Assembly: GCA_035719045.1 (NCBI GenBank)
Contig: DASTGO010000169.1
Location: forward strand, 1 to 35,254
DNA from: DASTGO01 sp035719045
Lineage (GTDB): Bacteria > Actinomycetota > Actinomycetes > Actinomycetales > Kineosporiaceae
DNA length: 35,254 nucleotides
Reading direction: 5' to 3'
The notes below the pieces were generated by a model that made no database searches, was not told where the DNA came from, and saw only the letters and a program-made list of their open reading frames with translations. A program made the translations under genes and the position numbers. Shown here in pieces: positions 1 to 8,514 of this stretch (the stretch's first letter is position 1; each line of letters begins with the position of its first letter).

Positions 1-1508
1 GCGGATCGCAGCGGCCGTTCGCCCTTCCCTTCGGTGACCCGGACCTGGCCGCCATCGCGCACGCCGGGCAGGACGCCGCCGATCTGCTCGGACTGGCCCG
101 GTCCCTGGCGGACACCGCGACCCGGCAGATGTTCGGCGACCCGCTGCGCTCCGATGTCGCACTCCCCGCGGACGGCAGGGCTGACCCCGCCACCGCCCAC
201 CTGCTCTCCTCGGTGGGCTGGCAGTCGGTGGTGCTGGCCGGCAGTTCGTTGCCCCCCGCCACACCTCAGGTCACCACCGCCCCGCCCCGCGCGACCATCA
301 CCCAGGACGGGACGCTGGCCGCAGCGCTCTACGACGAACAGCTCTCGAGCCTGATCGCCCAGCTCGGCACTCCCCAGAGCGCGCCGGCCCTGCAGCGGCT
401 CACCGCTGAGCTGGCCACCATCACCGCCGAGCACCCGGGCGAGTCCCGGTCCGTGCTTGCGGTCGCGCCACGGGACTGGGACCCGGATCCGACCACGGCC
501 GGACCTGCCCTGCAGGTTCTGCGCCGGCTGCCCTGGGTACAGCTGCAGTCGATGGATGCCCTGCTCGCCGAGCGCCCCTCCGACCTGCGCCGCAACGGAC
601 TGCAGTACCCCCGCAAGGCCCGCGCCGCCGAGCTGCCGACCGAACATGTGCAGGCGGTCGCAGACGCCCACCGCTCCCTGGAGGCGTTCCGGCCCGCCCT
701 GACCCAGCCCGAACTGGTCGTTCCGCAGCTGCAGCGGTACGAGGTCTCCGTGCTCGGGCTGGCCTGGCGATCCCGGATCACGGAGCTCGCGGCAGCCCGG
801 CAGCCGCTGGCCTCGGGAATCTCGCGGCTCTACGACGGGGTCGTCGTGGCGCCCCCCAGCGTGCAGCAGCTGATCTCCCACTCCGGGCGGTTCCAGGTGT
901 ATGTGCAGAACAGACTGGACCAGCCGGTGCAGGTCCAGTTGCAGCTGCAACCGCGGTCCGGCCGGCTCCTGGTGCGCGACCCCGCGCCGTTCACCGTTCC
1001 GGCCAACGGCCACCACGCCGTGTTCATCGCCGTGCGAGCGGTGGCCAACGGCGATGCGGTGCTGGACGCCACGCTCTGGACGTCCCCGCCCGGGGCCGAG
1101 CCGATCTCCCCGTCGCTGCCGATCCTGGTCCAGGTGCACAGCAACTGGGAGAACATCGGGCTGTCCGGGGCCGGCATCCTGCTGGGTCTGCTCGTCGTGG
1201 CCGGCCTGGTCCGCGGTGTCCGGCGGGGGCGCAATCCGCTTCCGCCGGAGAGTGCCCCCGATGCCGATGAGGAGGTCGTACGCCGGGAGAGCGGCCGGCG
1301 CTGGCCCTTCGGCCGCGGCGGCGACGGTCCCTCCGGCCCAGGTCCCGGGGGAACGTCCGCCGTCGGCCCCGGGATCGCCGGAACCCGCACCTCCCCGGCA
1401 CCCACCTCCCCGGCCTCCCCCGCAGACGCCCCCGGGCCGGGCCTGCGGGAGCGGTCCGCAGGCAGCGATGACCCGTCCGGGCAGCACCCCGTGCGGAGGC
1501 AGCCGTGA
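1..1508 (+). CDS. DUF6049-type secreted/membrane protein, C-terminal part (5' end outside window)
   Basis: The frame is open from the window edge (first full codon at base 3) to the TGA at 1506-1508, giving about 501 residues. The visible start reads PFALPFGDPDLAAIAHAG, a pattern I associate with DUF6049 proteins, the family of M. tuberculosis Rv3909, which also sits directly before the MurJ gene. Most of the protein would be extracytoplasmic. A single membrane helix (GAGILLGLLVVAGLV, nt about 1165-1212) near the C-terminus is followed by basic residues and a Pro/Gly-rich tail predicted to lie in the cytoplasm. The ATG at 129 is internal and is not the start. The stop overlaps the murJ start in a GTGA, implying translational coupling. 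No catalytic motif is visible; an envelope role is inferred from position only. Confidence 0.8.
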   Translation, partial: GSQRPFALPFGDPDLAAIAHAGQDAADLLGLARSLADTATRQMFGDPLRSDVALPADGRADPATAHLLSSVGWQSVVLAGSSLPPATPQVTTAPPRATITQDGTLAAALYDEQLSSLIAQLGTPQSAPALQRLTAELATITAEHPGESRSVLAVAPRDWDPDPTTAGPALQVLRRLPWVQLQSMDALLAERPSDLRRNGLQYPRKARAAELPTEHVQAVADAHRSLEAFRPALTQPELVVPQLQRYEVSVLGLAWRSRITELAAARQPLASGISRLYDGVVVAPPSVQQLISHSGRFQVYVQNRLDQPVQVQLQLQPRSGRLLVRDPAPFTVPANGHHAVFIAVRAVANGDAVLDATLWTSPPGAEPISPSLPILVQVHSNWENIGLSGAGILLGLLVVAGLVRGVRRGRNPLPPESAPDADEEVVRRESGRRWPFGRGGDGPSGPGPGGTSAVGPGIAGTRTSPAPTSPASPADAPGPGLRERSAGSDDPSGQHPVRRQP

Positions 1509-4336
1509 GCCCGGAGGGCCGTCACGGGCGGGACGGCGATGAGGCGGACACCTCCCGGCGCAGACCCCCGGGACCGGCCGGCGACTACGCGCCGTCGCAT
1601 GCCGGTCCCGCCGTCGCGACCCCACCCTGGCTGCCGGCCAGTTCGCCCGCGGACGCCGGCTCGGGCCCGTCCACCGGGCCGGCGGACGATCTCGCCCTCC
1701 GGCCCGCTACCCCGGCACCCGGGCCTGCCGCCATGAGCGGGTATGAGCGGCGCGACCGCTATGAGGACGAACCCGCGGCGTATCCGGGGCCCATGGCCTA
1801 CCCCGGTCCCGCGTCCTGCCCTGGGCAGGACGGACCAGGACCGGATGAGGGGCCGGGATCAGCCGGGCCGGGGCAGGACAGACCGGGGCAGGACAGACCA
1901 GGGCAGGACAGGCCAGGACCGGGCACTCCCGACCCGCTGTGGGCGCCGGCGCCGGACCACGACCTGCCGCCGGTCCCCGTCCCGGAGGACGACCCGACGG
2001 CAGGGTCCCAGGGCGAGGGCGCCGGGAGCGGGCGGCATACGGGAGCCCCGCGGTTCCCCGACGACGACTGGGTGACCGGTCCACTGTGGGTGGACGACGG
2101 GTCCTCCCGGCGAAGCCGCCGCGGCCGGCATGTCCACCAGCCGGGGCCGGACGTCCGGCCCGCCGGCCCGCCCCTGGACCCGCCGACGTGGCCGCACAGC
2201 GGGCTGGCTCCGTACTCGCCACCGGACCCTGCGGCAACGGTCGTCCTGCCGATCATGCCCCTGCCGTCGGCCTGGCCCCGCACCGGCCAGCCCCCCTACC
2301 GCCCGGACACCGGCCTGGTGCCGCGGGTCCCGCCCGAGACCCGGGCCGCTACCCCTGCCCCGCCAGAGGTGGCCCCGCCCGGCCCGCCGGCACCGGCGCC
2401 CGCCGCGAGAACTGAGCCCTCCGTCCCACCGGCACCCGGCTACCCACCCGTTCCCCCGGTCCCGCCCGTCCCGCAGGTCCCGCCCGTCCCACAGGTCTCG
2501 CCCCTGCCGACCGGACCTGCCGGCCTCCGGCCACCGGCGCCCCACGGGACCGGCCCGCAGCAGCATGCGGCCGCGGCCGAAGCCCCGCCCGATCAGCAGG
2601 TCGCCCCGGCGGAGCCGGCGACCACCGAGCCGCCCGGTGCAGCGGACACCGCGACCGCCGCCACCAGCACCTCCTCGGTGATGCGCAGCAGCGGGATCAT
2701 GGCCGCCGGGACGATGGTGTCCCGGGTGCTCGGCCTGGTCCGCTCGACGGCCCTGTTCTGGGCGATCGGCCGGCTGCTGTCCAACGACGTGTTCAGCACG
2801 GCGAACACACTGCCGAACACCTTCTTCATCCTCATCGGCGGCGGGGTGCTCAACGCCGTCCTGGTCCCGCAGATCGTCCGGGCCACCCAGCAGGACGACG
2901 GCGGCAAGGAGTACGTCGACCGGCTGCTCACGGTCTCGGTCGTCATCATGCTCGTCGCGTCGGGCCTGCTCACCGCGCTGGCCGAACCGCTGTTCCTGCT
3001 CTACTGGGGCAAGAACGTGCCGGGATCGTTGGCCCTGGGGACGGCGTTCGCGCTTTGGTGCCTGCCGCAGATGTTCTTCTACGGGCTGTACACCGTGATC
3101 GGGCAGGTGCTGAACGCCCGGGGCAACTTCGGCCCCTACATGTGGGCACCGGCGGTGAACAACGTCGTCGCGATCGCCGGCATCGGCCTGTTCGTGGTCC
3201 TCTACGGCGCGGGCGAGAAGCCGGTGCAGTGGTGGGACGGGCGCTCCATCGCCGTGCTCGCCGGGACCACCACCCTCGGCGTGGTCGCCCAGGCACTGGT
3301 CCTGTTGCCGGTGCTGCGCCGCACCGGATTCCGCTGGAGGCTGCGCTGGGGGGTCCGCGGGGTGGGCATGCGCTCCGCGGGCCGGGTCGCCGGCTGGTCG
3401 TTCGCCGCGGTCGCGATCAGCCAGCTCGGTTTCGTCATCACGTCCAAGGTGGTCAACACCGGCGCTGTCGAGGCGACGCACGCCCACTCCGGCCGGGGGT
3501 CCGGGCGCGGCGTCTACGACCTGGCCTATCTGCTGTTCATGCTGCCGCACTCGCTGGTGGCGGTGTCCCTGGTCACAGCGATCTTCACGAATATGGCCCA
3601 GTCGGCGGTGGCCGGCCGGCTGGACCGGGTCCGGGCGGACCTCTCGCTGGGGATCCGGACCACCGGCGCGGCCACCGTGCTGTCGACCGCGGCGTTCGTG
3701 GTGCTCGGCGGGGACGGCGCCCGGCTGGTGATGTTCGGCAACTCGCCGGAGGCCGCCCAGACCCTGTACCGGGTGGCGATCGCGATGGTCGTCGGACTGG
3801 TCCCGTTCAGCGCGCAGTACCTCATGCAGCGCGTGTTCTACGCCTTCGAGGACGCCCGGACCCCCTTCTACATCCAACTGGTGGTCATCGCCCTGTGGAC
3901 CGGCGGGAACCTGCTCGCCCTGGAGTTGCTGCCGCCGGACTGGATCACGGTCGGGGTCGGCGCGGCCATGAGCCTGGCGAATCTCGGCGGCGCCCTGTTG
4001 TCGCTGATCGTGCTGAGACGGCGGATCGGCTCCGTCGACGGTCCGGTGATCGTCCGCAGCCACGTCCAGTTCACGGCCGCCGCCGTCGGGGCCGCCTCCG
4101 TCGCCTGGCTGTCGTCGCTCGGCACCCATGTCCTGTTCGGCCAGACCCGGCTCGGTGCGCTGACATCGGTCCTGGTCAGCGGCGCGGCGATGCTGGCGAT
4201 GTACGCGGGCCTGCTCAAGGCGGTGCAGGCGGACGAGCTCGACTCGGTGATCTCGCCGATCGCCTCCCGGCTCGGGTTCGGCCGGGGCGGTCCGGCGCGG
4301 GCGGGCCGTCACGCCACCCACCGCGGCTCCCGCTGA
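1505..4336 (+). CDS. murJ: Lipid II flippase MurJ (MviN family) with long N-terminal Pro-rich extension
   Basis: MurJ flips lipid II across the cytoplasmic membrane during peptidoglycan synthesis. The 943-residue product has two parts. Residues 1 to about 390 are Pro/Gly/Ala-rich and disordered, including three GQDRP repeats and a Pro-Val run near nt 2452-2510. From about residue 392 (SSVMRSSGIMAAGTMVSRVL) to the end is a typical MurJ core of about 550 residues with many hydrophobic segments; the N-terminal SG...AxGTMxSRxLGLxR signature is clear. The GTG start lies in a GTGA overlap with the preceding gene. G+C at third positions was 19 of 20 in a row inside the extension (1921-1980), so the extension looks genuinely translated. 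In mycobacteria MurJ is fused to a pseudokinase; here that module is the next, separate gene. Confidence 0.95.
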   Translation: MSPEGRHGRDGDEADTSRRRPPGPAGDYAPSHAGPAVATPPWLPASSPADAGSGPSTGPADDLALRPATPAPGPAAMSGYERRDRYEDEPAAYPGPMAYPGPASCPGQDGPGPDEGPGSAGPGQDRPGQDRPGQDRPGPGTPDPLWAPAPDHDLPPVPVPEDDPTAGSQGEGAGSGRHTGAPRFPDDDWVTGPLWVDDGSSRRSRRGRHVHQPGPDVRPAGPPLDPPTWPHSGLAPYSPPDPAATVVLPIMPLPSAWPRTGQPPYRPDTGLVPRVPPETRAATPAPPEVAPPGPPAPAPAARTEPSVPPAPGYPPVPPVPPVPQVPPVPQVSPLPTGPAGLRPPAPHGTGPQQHAAAAEAPPDQQVAPAEPATTEPPGAADTATAATSTSSVMRSSGIMAAGTMVSRVLGLVRSTALFWAIGRLLSNDVFSTANTLPNTFFILIGGGVLNAVLVPQIVRATQQDDGGKEYVDRLLTVSVVIMLVASGLLTALAEPLFLLYWGKNVPGSLALGTAFALWCLPQMFFYGLYTVIGQVLNARGNFGPYMWAPAVNNVVAIAGIGLFVVLYGAGEKPVQWWDGRSIAVLAGTTTLGVVAQALVLLPVLRRTGFRWRLRWGVRGVGMRSAGRVAGWSFAAVAISQLGFVITSKVVNTGAVEATHAHSGRGSGRGVYDLAYLLFMLPHSLVAVSLVTAIFTNMAQSAVAGRLDRVRADLSLGIRTTGAATVLSTAAFVVLGGDGARLVMFGNSPEAAQTLYRVAIAMVVGLVPFSAQYLMQRVFYAFEDARTPFYIQLVVIALWTGGNLLALELLPPDWITVGVGAAMSLANLGGALLSLIVLRRRIGSVDGPVIVRSHVQFTAAAVGAASVAWLSSLGTHVLFGQTRLGALTSVLVSGAAMLAMYAGLLKAVQADELDSVISPIASRLGFGRGGPARAGRHATHRGSR
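1871..1915 (+). repeat. Three tandem 15-bp repeats inside murJ
   Basis: Three head-to-tail copies of a 15-base unit (gggcaggacagacc plus g or a; the third copy has one further change) encode G-Q-D-R-P three times in the disordered N-terminal extension of MurJ. Unit length is a multiple of three, so copy-number change would keep the frame. Confidence 0.9.
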
Positions 4337-4347
4337 CCGCCCCGCCC

Positions 4348-4431
4348 GGTCCCCCGTCCCCGGTCCCCGTCCCAGGTCCCCGTCCCCGGTCCCCGTCCCC
4401 GGTCCCCGTCCCAGGTCCCCGGCTCCCGGTC
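4348..4431 (+). repeat. 13-bp C-rich tandem repeat between murJ and the pseudokinase gene
   Basis: About six imperfect copies of ggtccccgtccc(c/a) follow the murJ stop by 12 bases. The first copy is one base longer and the last is degenerate. The array fills most of the gap before the pseudokinase gene. It has no dyad symmetry typical of a hairpin terminator. Function unknown; it may simply be slippage-prone sequence. Confidence 0.85.
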
Positions 4432-4555
4432 CGACGCCCGGGTCGCCCGCGCGGTGGGGATCACCTCACCCCAGGCACCTGGGTGCCACCGGCGGCACGC
4501 CTTAGCATGGTGCGACCGGTCGGCGGCCCGAGGGGAGGGGACGGCTCTGGACAGC

Positions 4556-6343
4556 GTGGGCCACGGCAGCGTCCTCGCCAGGCGGTACCGGCTGGAGGAA
4601 CGGCTGCGGGTGAGTGCCTCCGGCTCGCTCTGGCGGGCCTTCGACGAGACGCTCGAGCGTGAGGTCCAGGTCCGGCTGCTCGATCCCGCAGCCCCGCGTA
4701 CCTCGGACGTGATGGACGCCGCCAGGCGGACCACCCTCGCCAGGGATGCGCGGCTGGCCCAGATCCTCGATGTCGGCTCCGAGTCCGCGACCGCGTACAT
4801 CGTCATCGAGAACCTGCCCGGCAAGGCGCTCAGCCAGACGGTGTCCGGGGCACCACTGCCCGCCATGGAGGCCCGCCGGTTGGTCGGCGAGGCCGCCCTC
4901 GGACTGTCCCGGGCGGCGGACCAGGGGCTGCACCACCTGCGGCTGACGCCGGAATCCTTCATCATCGGTCCCGACGGCTCGGTCAAGGTCACCGGAACGG
5001 CGGTCGAGGCGGCCGCCACCGGAACGCAGTCACGGGACGCCGCAGCCGCTGCCCAGGCGGACGCGGTCGGCCTGGTCAGCGTGCTCTACGCCGCCCTCAC
5101 CGGCCGCTGGCCCGGCACCGCCTCCAGCAACCTGCCGCCGGCACCGAGGATCGGCGGGCAGCCGGTCGCGCCGGTCGACCTGGTCCCGGGTGTGCCCCCC
5201 GACCTGAACCTGCTGTGCACCTCGACCCTCGGCTCCGGCGTCGACGGCGCCATGAGCCCGGCCGAGGTGGCGGACCGGCTGCGGCCCTGGTCCGCGACCC
5301 ACCCGCTGACCGATCCACGTGGTCTGCAACTGCCCCCCGAGGACGCGCCCGGGGCGGCGGCATCCATCCCGGCATCCATCCCGGCGACCGCACCGGCTTC
5401 CATCCCCGAGGTCGTCCCCGTTCCTGCCTCCGCACCGGCGGCCGTCCCCGTCCGCGGCCGGGCCGACCTGCCCCGGGACAGCTCCTACGACCTGCGTCAG
5501 GAACTGCTGGACCACGGTCCCGTCCACGACCACGGTGTGGGGCCGCTGGCCGCCGAACCCGCCCCGGGCCCGCAGCCGGTCCACCGCTTCGGGGGCTGGC
5601 ACGATCTGTCCGCGATCGGTACCCCGGTGCCCGATGAGGAACCGCTGGTCCCGTTCTCCCCCGCGCTGCCGATCGACAACCCGCCCCAGGACCAGTCGCG
5701 CCTGGTCCTCGCCGTCCTCGGGGTGTTCGTCGTCGTGGTGGTCGTGGTGGCGGCGCTGTCGCTGCGCAACCTCGGCTCCCCCACGGACTTGCTCGGCAAC
5801 GACATCACCAGGCCGCTGCCCACTTCCTCGGCGACCTCCACCCCCGCCGCCACTGCCCGGCACACCTCGGCACCGGTGACGTCACCGCCCACCGCCCAGC
5901 CGTCCCCCTCGGCGAGCCCCCAGATCGTCGGCGCGGAGGCCATCGACCCGCAGGGCGACGGGCAGGAGAACAACGACCAGGCCGCACGCGCGGTCGACGG
6001 GGACACCTCGACGTCCTGGAAGTCCAACCACTACGCCACCGCCGACTTCGCCGGACTCAAGAGCGGCGTCGGCCTGGTGATCAAGCTGGCCTCCGGCAGC
6101 AGCGCGGTCCAGCAGGTCACGGTGGATGTGGCGGGCAGCGGGGGCGCCGTCGAACTGCGCACCACACCGGGCCCTGGCGTGGACGGCTCCACCGTCGTCG
6201 CGACCGCCCCGATCGAGTCCGGGCATGCGGTGCTCACCCCCGACAAGCCCGTGGACTCGCAACTGCTCCTGCTCTGGTTCACCAAGTTGCCCAAGGCGAA
6301 CGGGAAGTACCAGCTCATCGTGTCCGAGATCAACGTACGGTGA
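4556..6343 (+). CDS. Membrane pseudokinase with extracellular discoidin-like domain (MviN C-terminal module)
   Basis: The protein starts with a kinase-like N-lobe (GSVLARRYRLEERL), but catalytic residues are missing. The VAIK lysine position reads VQVRLLD, the HRDLKPEN region reads HHLRLTPESF and the DFG region reads VTGTA. It is therefore a pseudokinase. A Pro/Ala-rich linker leads to one membrane helix (LVLAVLGVFVVVVVVVAAL, about residues 383-401). A Thr/Ser/Pro stalk and a C-terminal beta-rich domain (about residues 460-595, containing ARAVDGDTSTSWKS) follow, resembling the discoidin-like ectodomain of mycobacterial MviN. In M. tuberculosis the phosphorylated module recruits FhaA to control MurJ; I infer a similar role. 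The start is uncertain. GTG 4556 is used here, but the strong Shine-Dalgarno AGGGGAGGGG at 4531-4540 is better spaced for CTG 4547; the frame is open back to GTG 4454. The stop overlaps sigM in GTGA. Confidence 0.85.
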   Translation: MGHGSVLARRYRLEERLRVSASGSLWRAFDETLEREVQVRLLDPAAPRTSDVMDAARRTTLARDARLAQILDVGSESATAYIVIENLPGKALSQTVSGAPLPAMEARRLVGEAALGLSRAADQGLHHLRLTPESFIIGPDGSVKVTGTAVEAAATGTQSRDAAAAAQADAVGLVSVLYAALTGRWPGTASSNLPPAPRIGGQPVAPVDLVPGVPPDLNLLCTSTLGSGVDGAMSPAEVADRLRPWSATHPLTDPRGLQLPPEDAPGAAASIPASIPATAPASIPEVVPVPASAPAAVPVRGRADLPRDSSYDLRQELLDHGPVHDHGVGPLAAEPAPGPQPVHRFGGWHDLSAIGTPVPDEEPLVPFSPALPIDNPPQDQSRLVLAVLGVFVVVVVVVAALSLRNLGSPTDLLGNDITRPLPTSSATSTPAATARHTSAPVTSPPTAQPSPSASPQIVGAEAIDPQGDGQENNDQAARAVDGDTSTSWKSNHYATADFAGLKSGVGLVIKLASGSSAVQQVTVDVAGSGGAVELRTTPGPGVDGSTVVATAPIESGHAVLTPDKPVDSQLLLLWFTKLPKANGKYQLIVSEINVR

Positions 6344-7032
6344 CCACGCACCCGGGGTACCCCCCCGCCGCAGACGACCGGGCCCGCCGCGACCAGGAAG
6401 ACCGGGCCCTGTTGCGCGCCCACGTTCTCGGAGATCAGCAGGCGTTCACCGAACTGGTCCGCCGGCACCGCGACCGGCTCTGGGCGGTCGCCCTGCGGAC
6501 CCTGGGCGACCGGGAGGAGGCGGCCGACGCCCTGCAGGACGCCCTGGTCTCGGCGTTCCGCAGTGCCGGGACCTACCGCGGCGAGGCGGCCGTGACCACC
6601 TGGCTGCACAGGGTCGTCGTGAACGCCTGCCTGGACCGGGTCCGCCGCCGCAAGGCCCGCCCGACCGTGCCGCTGGGGGCCATCGAAGTGCCCTCCCGCG
6701 GGGACGACCACGGCCGGACCGAGACCCGGCTCGACGTCCAGGCGGCGCTGGCCACCCTGCCCGAGGGGCAGCGTGCGGCGATCGTCCTGGTCGATATGCA
6801 GGACATGTCGGTCGCCGAGGCCGCGATCGTGCTCGGGGTCGCGGAGGGGACCGTAAAGTCGCGGTGCTCCCGGGGCCGCACGGCCCTGGCCCAACTGCTG
6901 CGCGCGGCGGCCGGGCAGAATCCGAGCGCCTACGGTGGGAACCGGGCCCGGCACCCGCACGTCGCAGGGGCCGAGACGGCCCGAGTCGAGGGCGTCGGCG
7001 GACCGGCGACCACAGGAGGCGCAGGACAGTGA
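6340..7032 (+). CDS. sigM: ECF RNA polymerase sigma factor SigM
   Basis: This 230-residue extracytoplasmic-function sigma factor has sigma region 2 at about residues 30-105 (FTELVRRHRDRLW ... DALQDALVSAFRSAGTYRG ... TWLHRVVVNACLDRVRRRK). Sigma region 4 spans about residues 135-190 (LPEGQRAAIVLVDMQDMSVAEAAIVLGVAEGTVKSRCSRGR, split here from one longer motif). Order and neighbours match mycobacterial sigM (Rv3911), which lies between MviN and its anti-sigma gene and upstream of trxB/trxC. GTG start in a GTGA overlap with the pseudokinase stop, and another GTGA overlap with the anti-sigma gene downstream. It presumably directs an envelope or oxidative-stress regulon; the regulon itself cannot be read from this window. 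Confidence 0.95.
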   Translation: MTTHPGYPPAADDRARRDQEDRALLRAHVLGDQQAFTELVRRHRDRLWAVALRTLGDREEAADALQDALVSAFRSAGTYRGEAAVTTWLHRVVVNACLDRVRRRKARPTVPLGAIEVPSRGDDHGRTETRLDVQAALATLPEGQRAAIVLVDMQDMSVAEAAIVLGVAEGTVKSRCSRGRTALAQLLRAAAGQNPSAYGGNRARHPHVAGAETARVEGVGGPATTGGAGQ

Positions 7033-8384
7033 GCAGCGTCCTTCCCCCCGATCATCCCGACCCGGATCTGCTGGCCGATCTGGCCGCGGACGTGCTCCCG
7101 ACCCATCAGGCGCGGGTCGTCGAGGCCCATGTGATGGCCTGCTCGTCCTGCTACGCACTGCTCACCGACGCCGCCCAGGTCCGCGAACTGCTGCTGCGCG
7201 ACGACCCGGGACCGATGCCGCCGGACGTCCTGGCCCGGCTCGAGTCCGTGATCCAGATCGAGGCCGCCGCCCGGGACGGCCTGGCCGAGCACCCGGTGCC
7301 GAGCCCGCCGACTCCCCAACCGGTCCGTGCCCCCGCTCCCCAACCGGGCACCGACCGGTCCCAGCCCGCGCCGGCCCGCCCGGACCAGGCGCAGCCGAAC
7401 CGGTCCCGGCCGGGTCAGGCCCAGCCGTACGCGCAGCCGGCCGGCCGTCTCCCGCGCAACCCGCTCACCCCTGCCGCCGGGACCACGCGCGCCGATGGCG
7501 TCCCGCACGGCGAACCCTCCCTCTTCACCACGCCACAGGCGCCGGTGCAACCGCCGCCCAGGACCCCGACCCAGCCCGTCCGGGTGGTCACCCCCTGGGA
7601 CGACACCACCACCATCGAGGCGTACGAGGCGGCCCGTCGGCGGCAGACCGCTCGCCGGCCCGAGGAGTCCGCCTCCTCCGCCGCAGCGGCCACCGCCGGG
7701 GCCGGACCGGCTGCCCGGACCCGGGGCCCCAGGCTGAGCCGCCCGTCCCGGGGGCCTTCCCGGTCACGACGGGACCTGCGCCAGGAGATCCGCGACGTCC
7801 GGGCCGGCAAGCGCGGGACGGTGCTCGCCGCGGCGGCCGGGGTTGTCGTCCTGGTCGGGCTCGGCGGCTACGTCGTGGTCGGGCTGCTCGGCAACCGCGA
7901 GACAGGCTCGGCGAGCACCGCAGCCTCCTCCGTGCAGTCGTTGGACGCGCCGCGCCCTGGGGCGGCCGCAGGCGGTCCCCCGGTGCTCAGCACGGGTACC
8001 GACTACACCCAGGCCGCACTCGGCACCCAGGCCCGGACCCTGGTGAAGCAGGTGGACGGCACGGGGCCGCGGACGATGGCCGCCAAGGGCGCGGCCGCCG
8101 GCACGAGCCCCAGCGCCGCCCCCGGCACCACCACCGCGACTTCCGCTCAGGCGGACGGCGGGAACGTGAGCCTGCAGGACCCGAAGGCACTCAACGGCTG
8201 CCTCAGCGCCCTGCAGGCCGGTGGCAGGCGGCCGGTCGCGGTGGACCTGGCTCGTTATGAGGGCCGGGAGGCGGCGATTATCGTGCTCAACGGGATCAAC
8301 GGCGGCTACGAGGTGTGGGCGGTGGCCCGGGACTGCCGCCCCGGCGCCGACGGGACGATCACCTACCTGTCGCTCGCCAACTAG
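7029..8384 (+). CDS. Membrane anti-sigma factor for SigM (zinc-finger ZAS type)
   Basis: The GTG start overlaps the sigM stop by four bases; the reading frame is open far upstream but only because it runs antiphase through sigM. The 451-residue product has an N-terminal anti-sigma domain with the zinc motif H-x3-C-x2-C (HVMACSSC, about residues 34-41). A long Pro/Gln/Arg-rich linker, a basic segment and one membrane helix (VLAAAAGVVVLVGLGGYVVV, about residues 265-284) follow. The extracytoplasmic C-terminus contains two cysteines (NGCLSAL and ARDCRPG) that could form a disulphide. It should hold SigM at the membrane until a signal releases it, as RsmA (Rv3912) does in M. tuberculosis. It is longer than most ZAS anti-sigma factors because of the linker. 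Confidence 0.9.
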   Translation: MSSVLPPDHPDPDLLADLAADVLPTHQARVVEAHVMACSSCYALLTDAAQVRELLLRDDPGPMPPDVLARLESVIQIEAAARDGLAEHPVPSPPTPQPVRAPAPQPGTDRSQPAPARPDQAQPNRSRPGQAQPYAQPAGRLPRNPLTPAAGTTRADGVPHGEPSLFTTPQAPVQPPPRTPTQPVRVVTPWDDTTTIEAYEAARRRQTARRPEESASSAAAATAGAGPAARTRGPRLSRPSRGPSRSRRDLRQEIRDVRAGKRGTVLAAAAGVVVLVGLGGYVVVGLLGNRETGSASTAASSVQSLDAPRPGAAAGGPPVLSTGTDYTQAALGTQARTLVKQVDGTGPRTMAAKGAAAGTSPSAAPGTTTATSAQADGGNVSLQDPKALNGCLSALQAGGRRPVAVDLARYEGREAAIIVLNGINGGYEVWAVARDCRPGADGTITYLSLAN

Positions 8385-8432
8385 GCGACGCCCGTCCCCC
8401 GCCACGCGGTACCCCCAGGGGTTTCGTGACCT

Positions 8433-8458
8433 GGAACAGTGGCGCTCTACGATCGGTT
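8433..8458 (+). promoter_or_regulatory. Candidate SigR/SigH-type (thiol-oxidative stress) promoter for trxB
   Basis: A GGAAC at 8433-8437 and a GTT at 8456-8458 are separated by exactly 18 bases. This fits the actinobacterial SigR/SigH consensus (GGGAAT/GGAAC - N18 - GTT), whose known targets include trxB-trxA. The GTT lies 56 bases before the trxB start codon, a plausible leader. No transcript evidence; the short consensus can occur by chance. Confidence 0.5.
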
Positions 8459-8514
8459 CACACCAGCGTCGGTTCACCGACGAGGCATCCACCCAGGCGT
8501 GAGGAGCGGTCATC

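Noticed and set aside
1859..4321. Long open frame (820 codons) on the minus strand opposite murJ
   Set aside because: It is the antisense shadow of a high-GC gene; the product has no family features and murJ on plus is unambiguous.
3055..4662. 535-codon plus-strand frame overlapping murJ and the next gene start
   Set aside because: Arg/Gly/Pro-rich out-of-frame translation of murJ that runs through the repeat array; not a gene.
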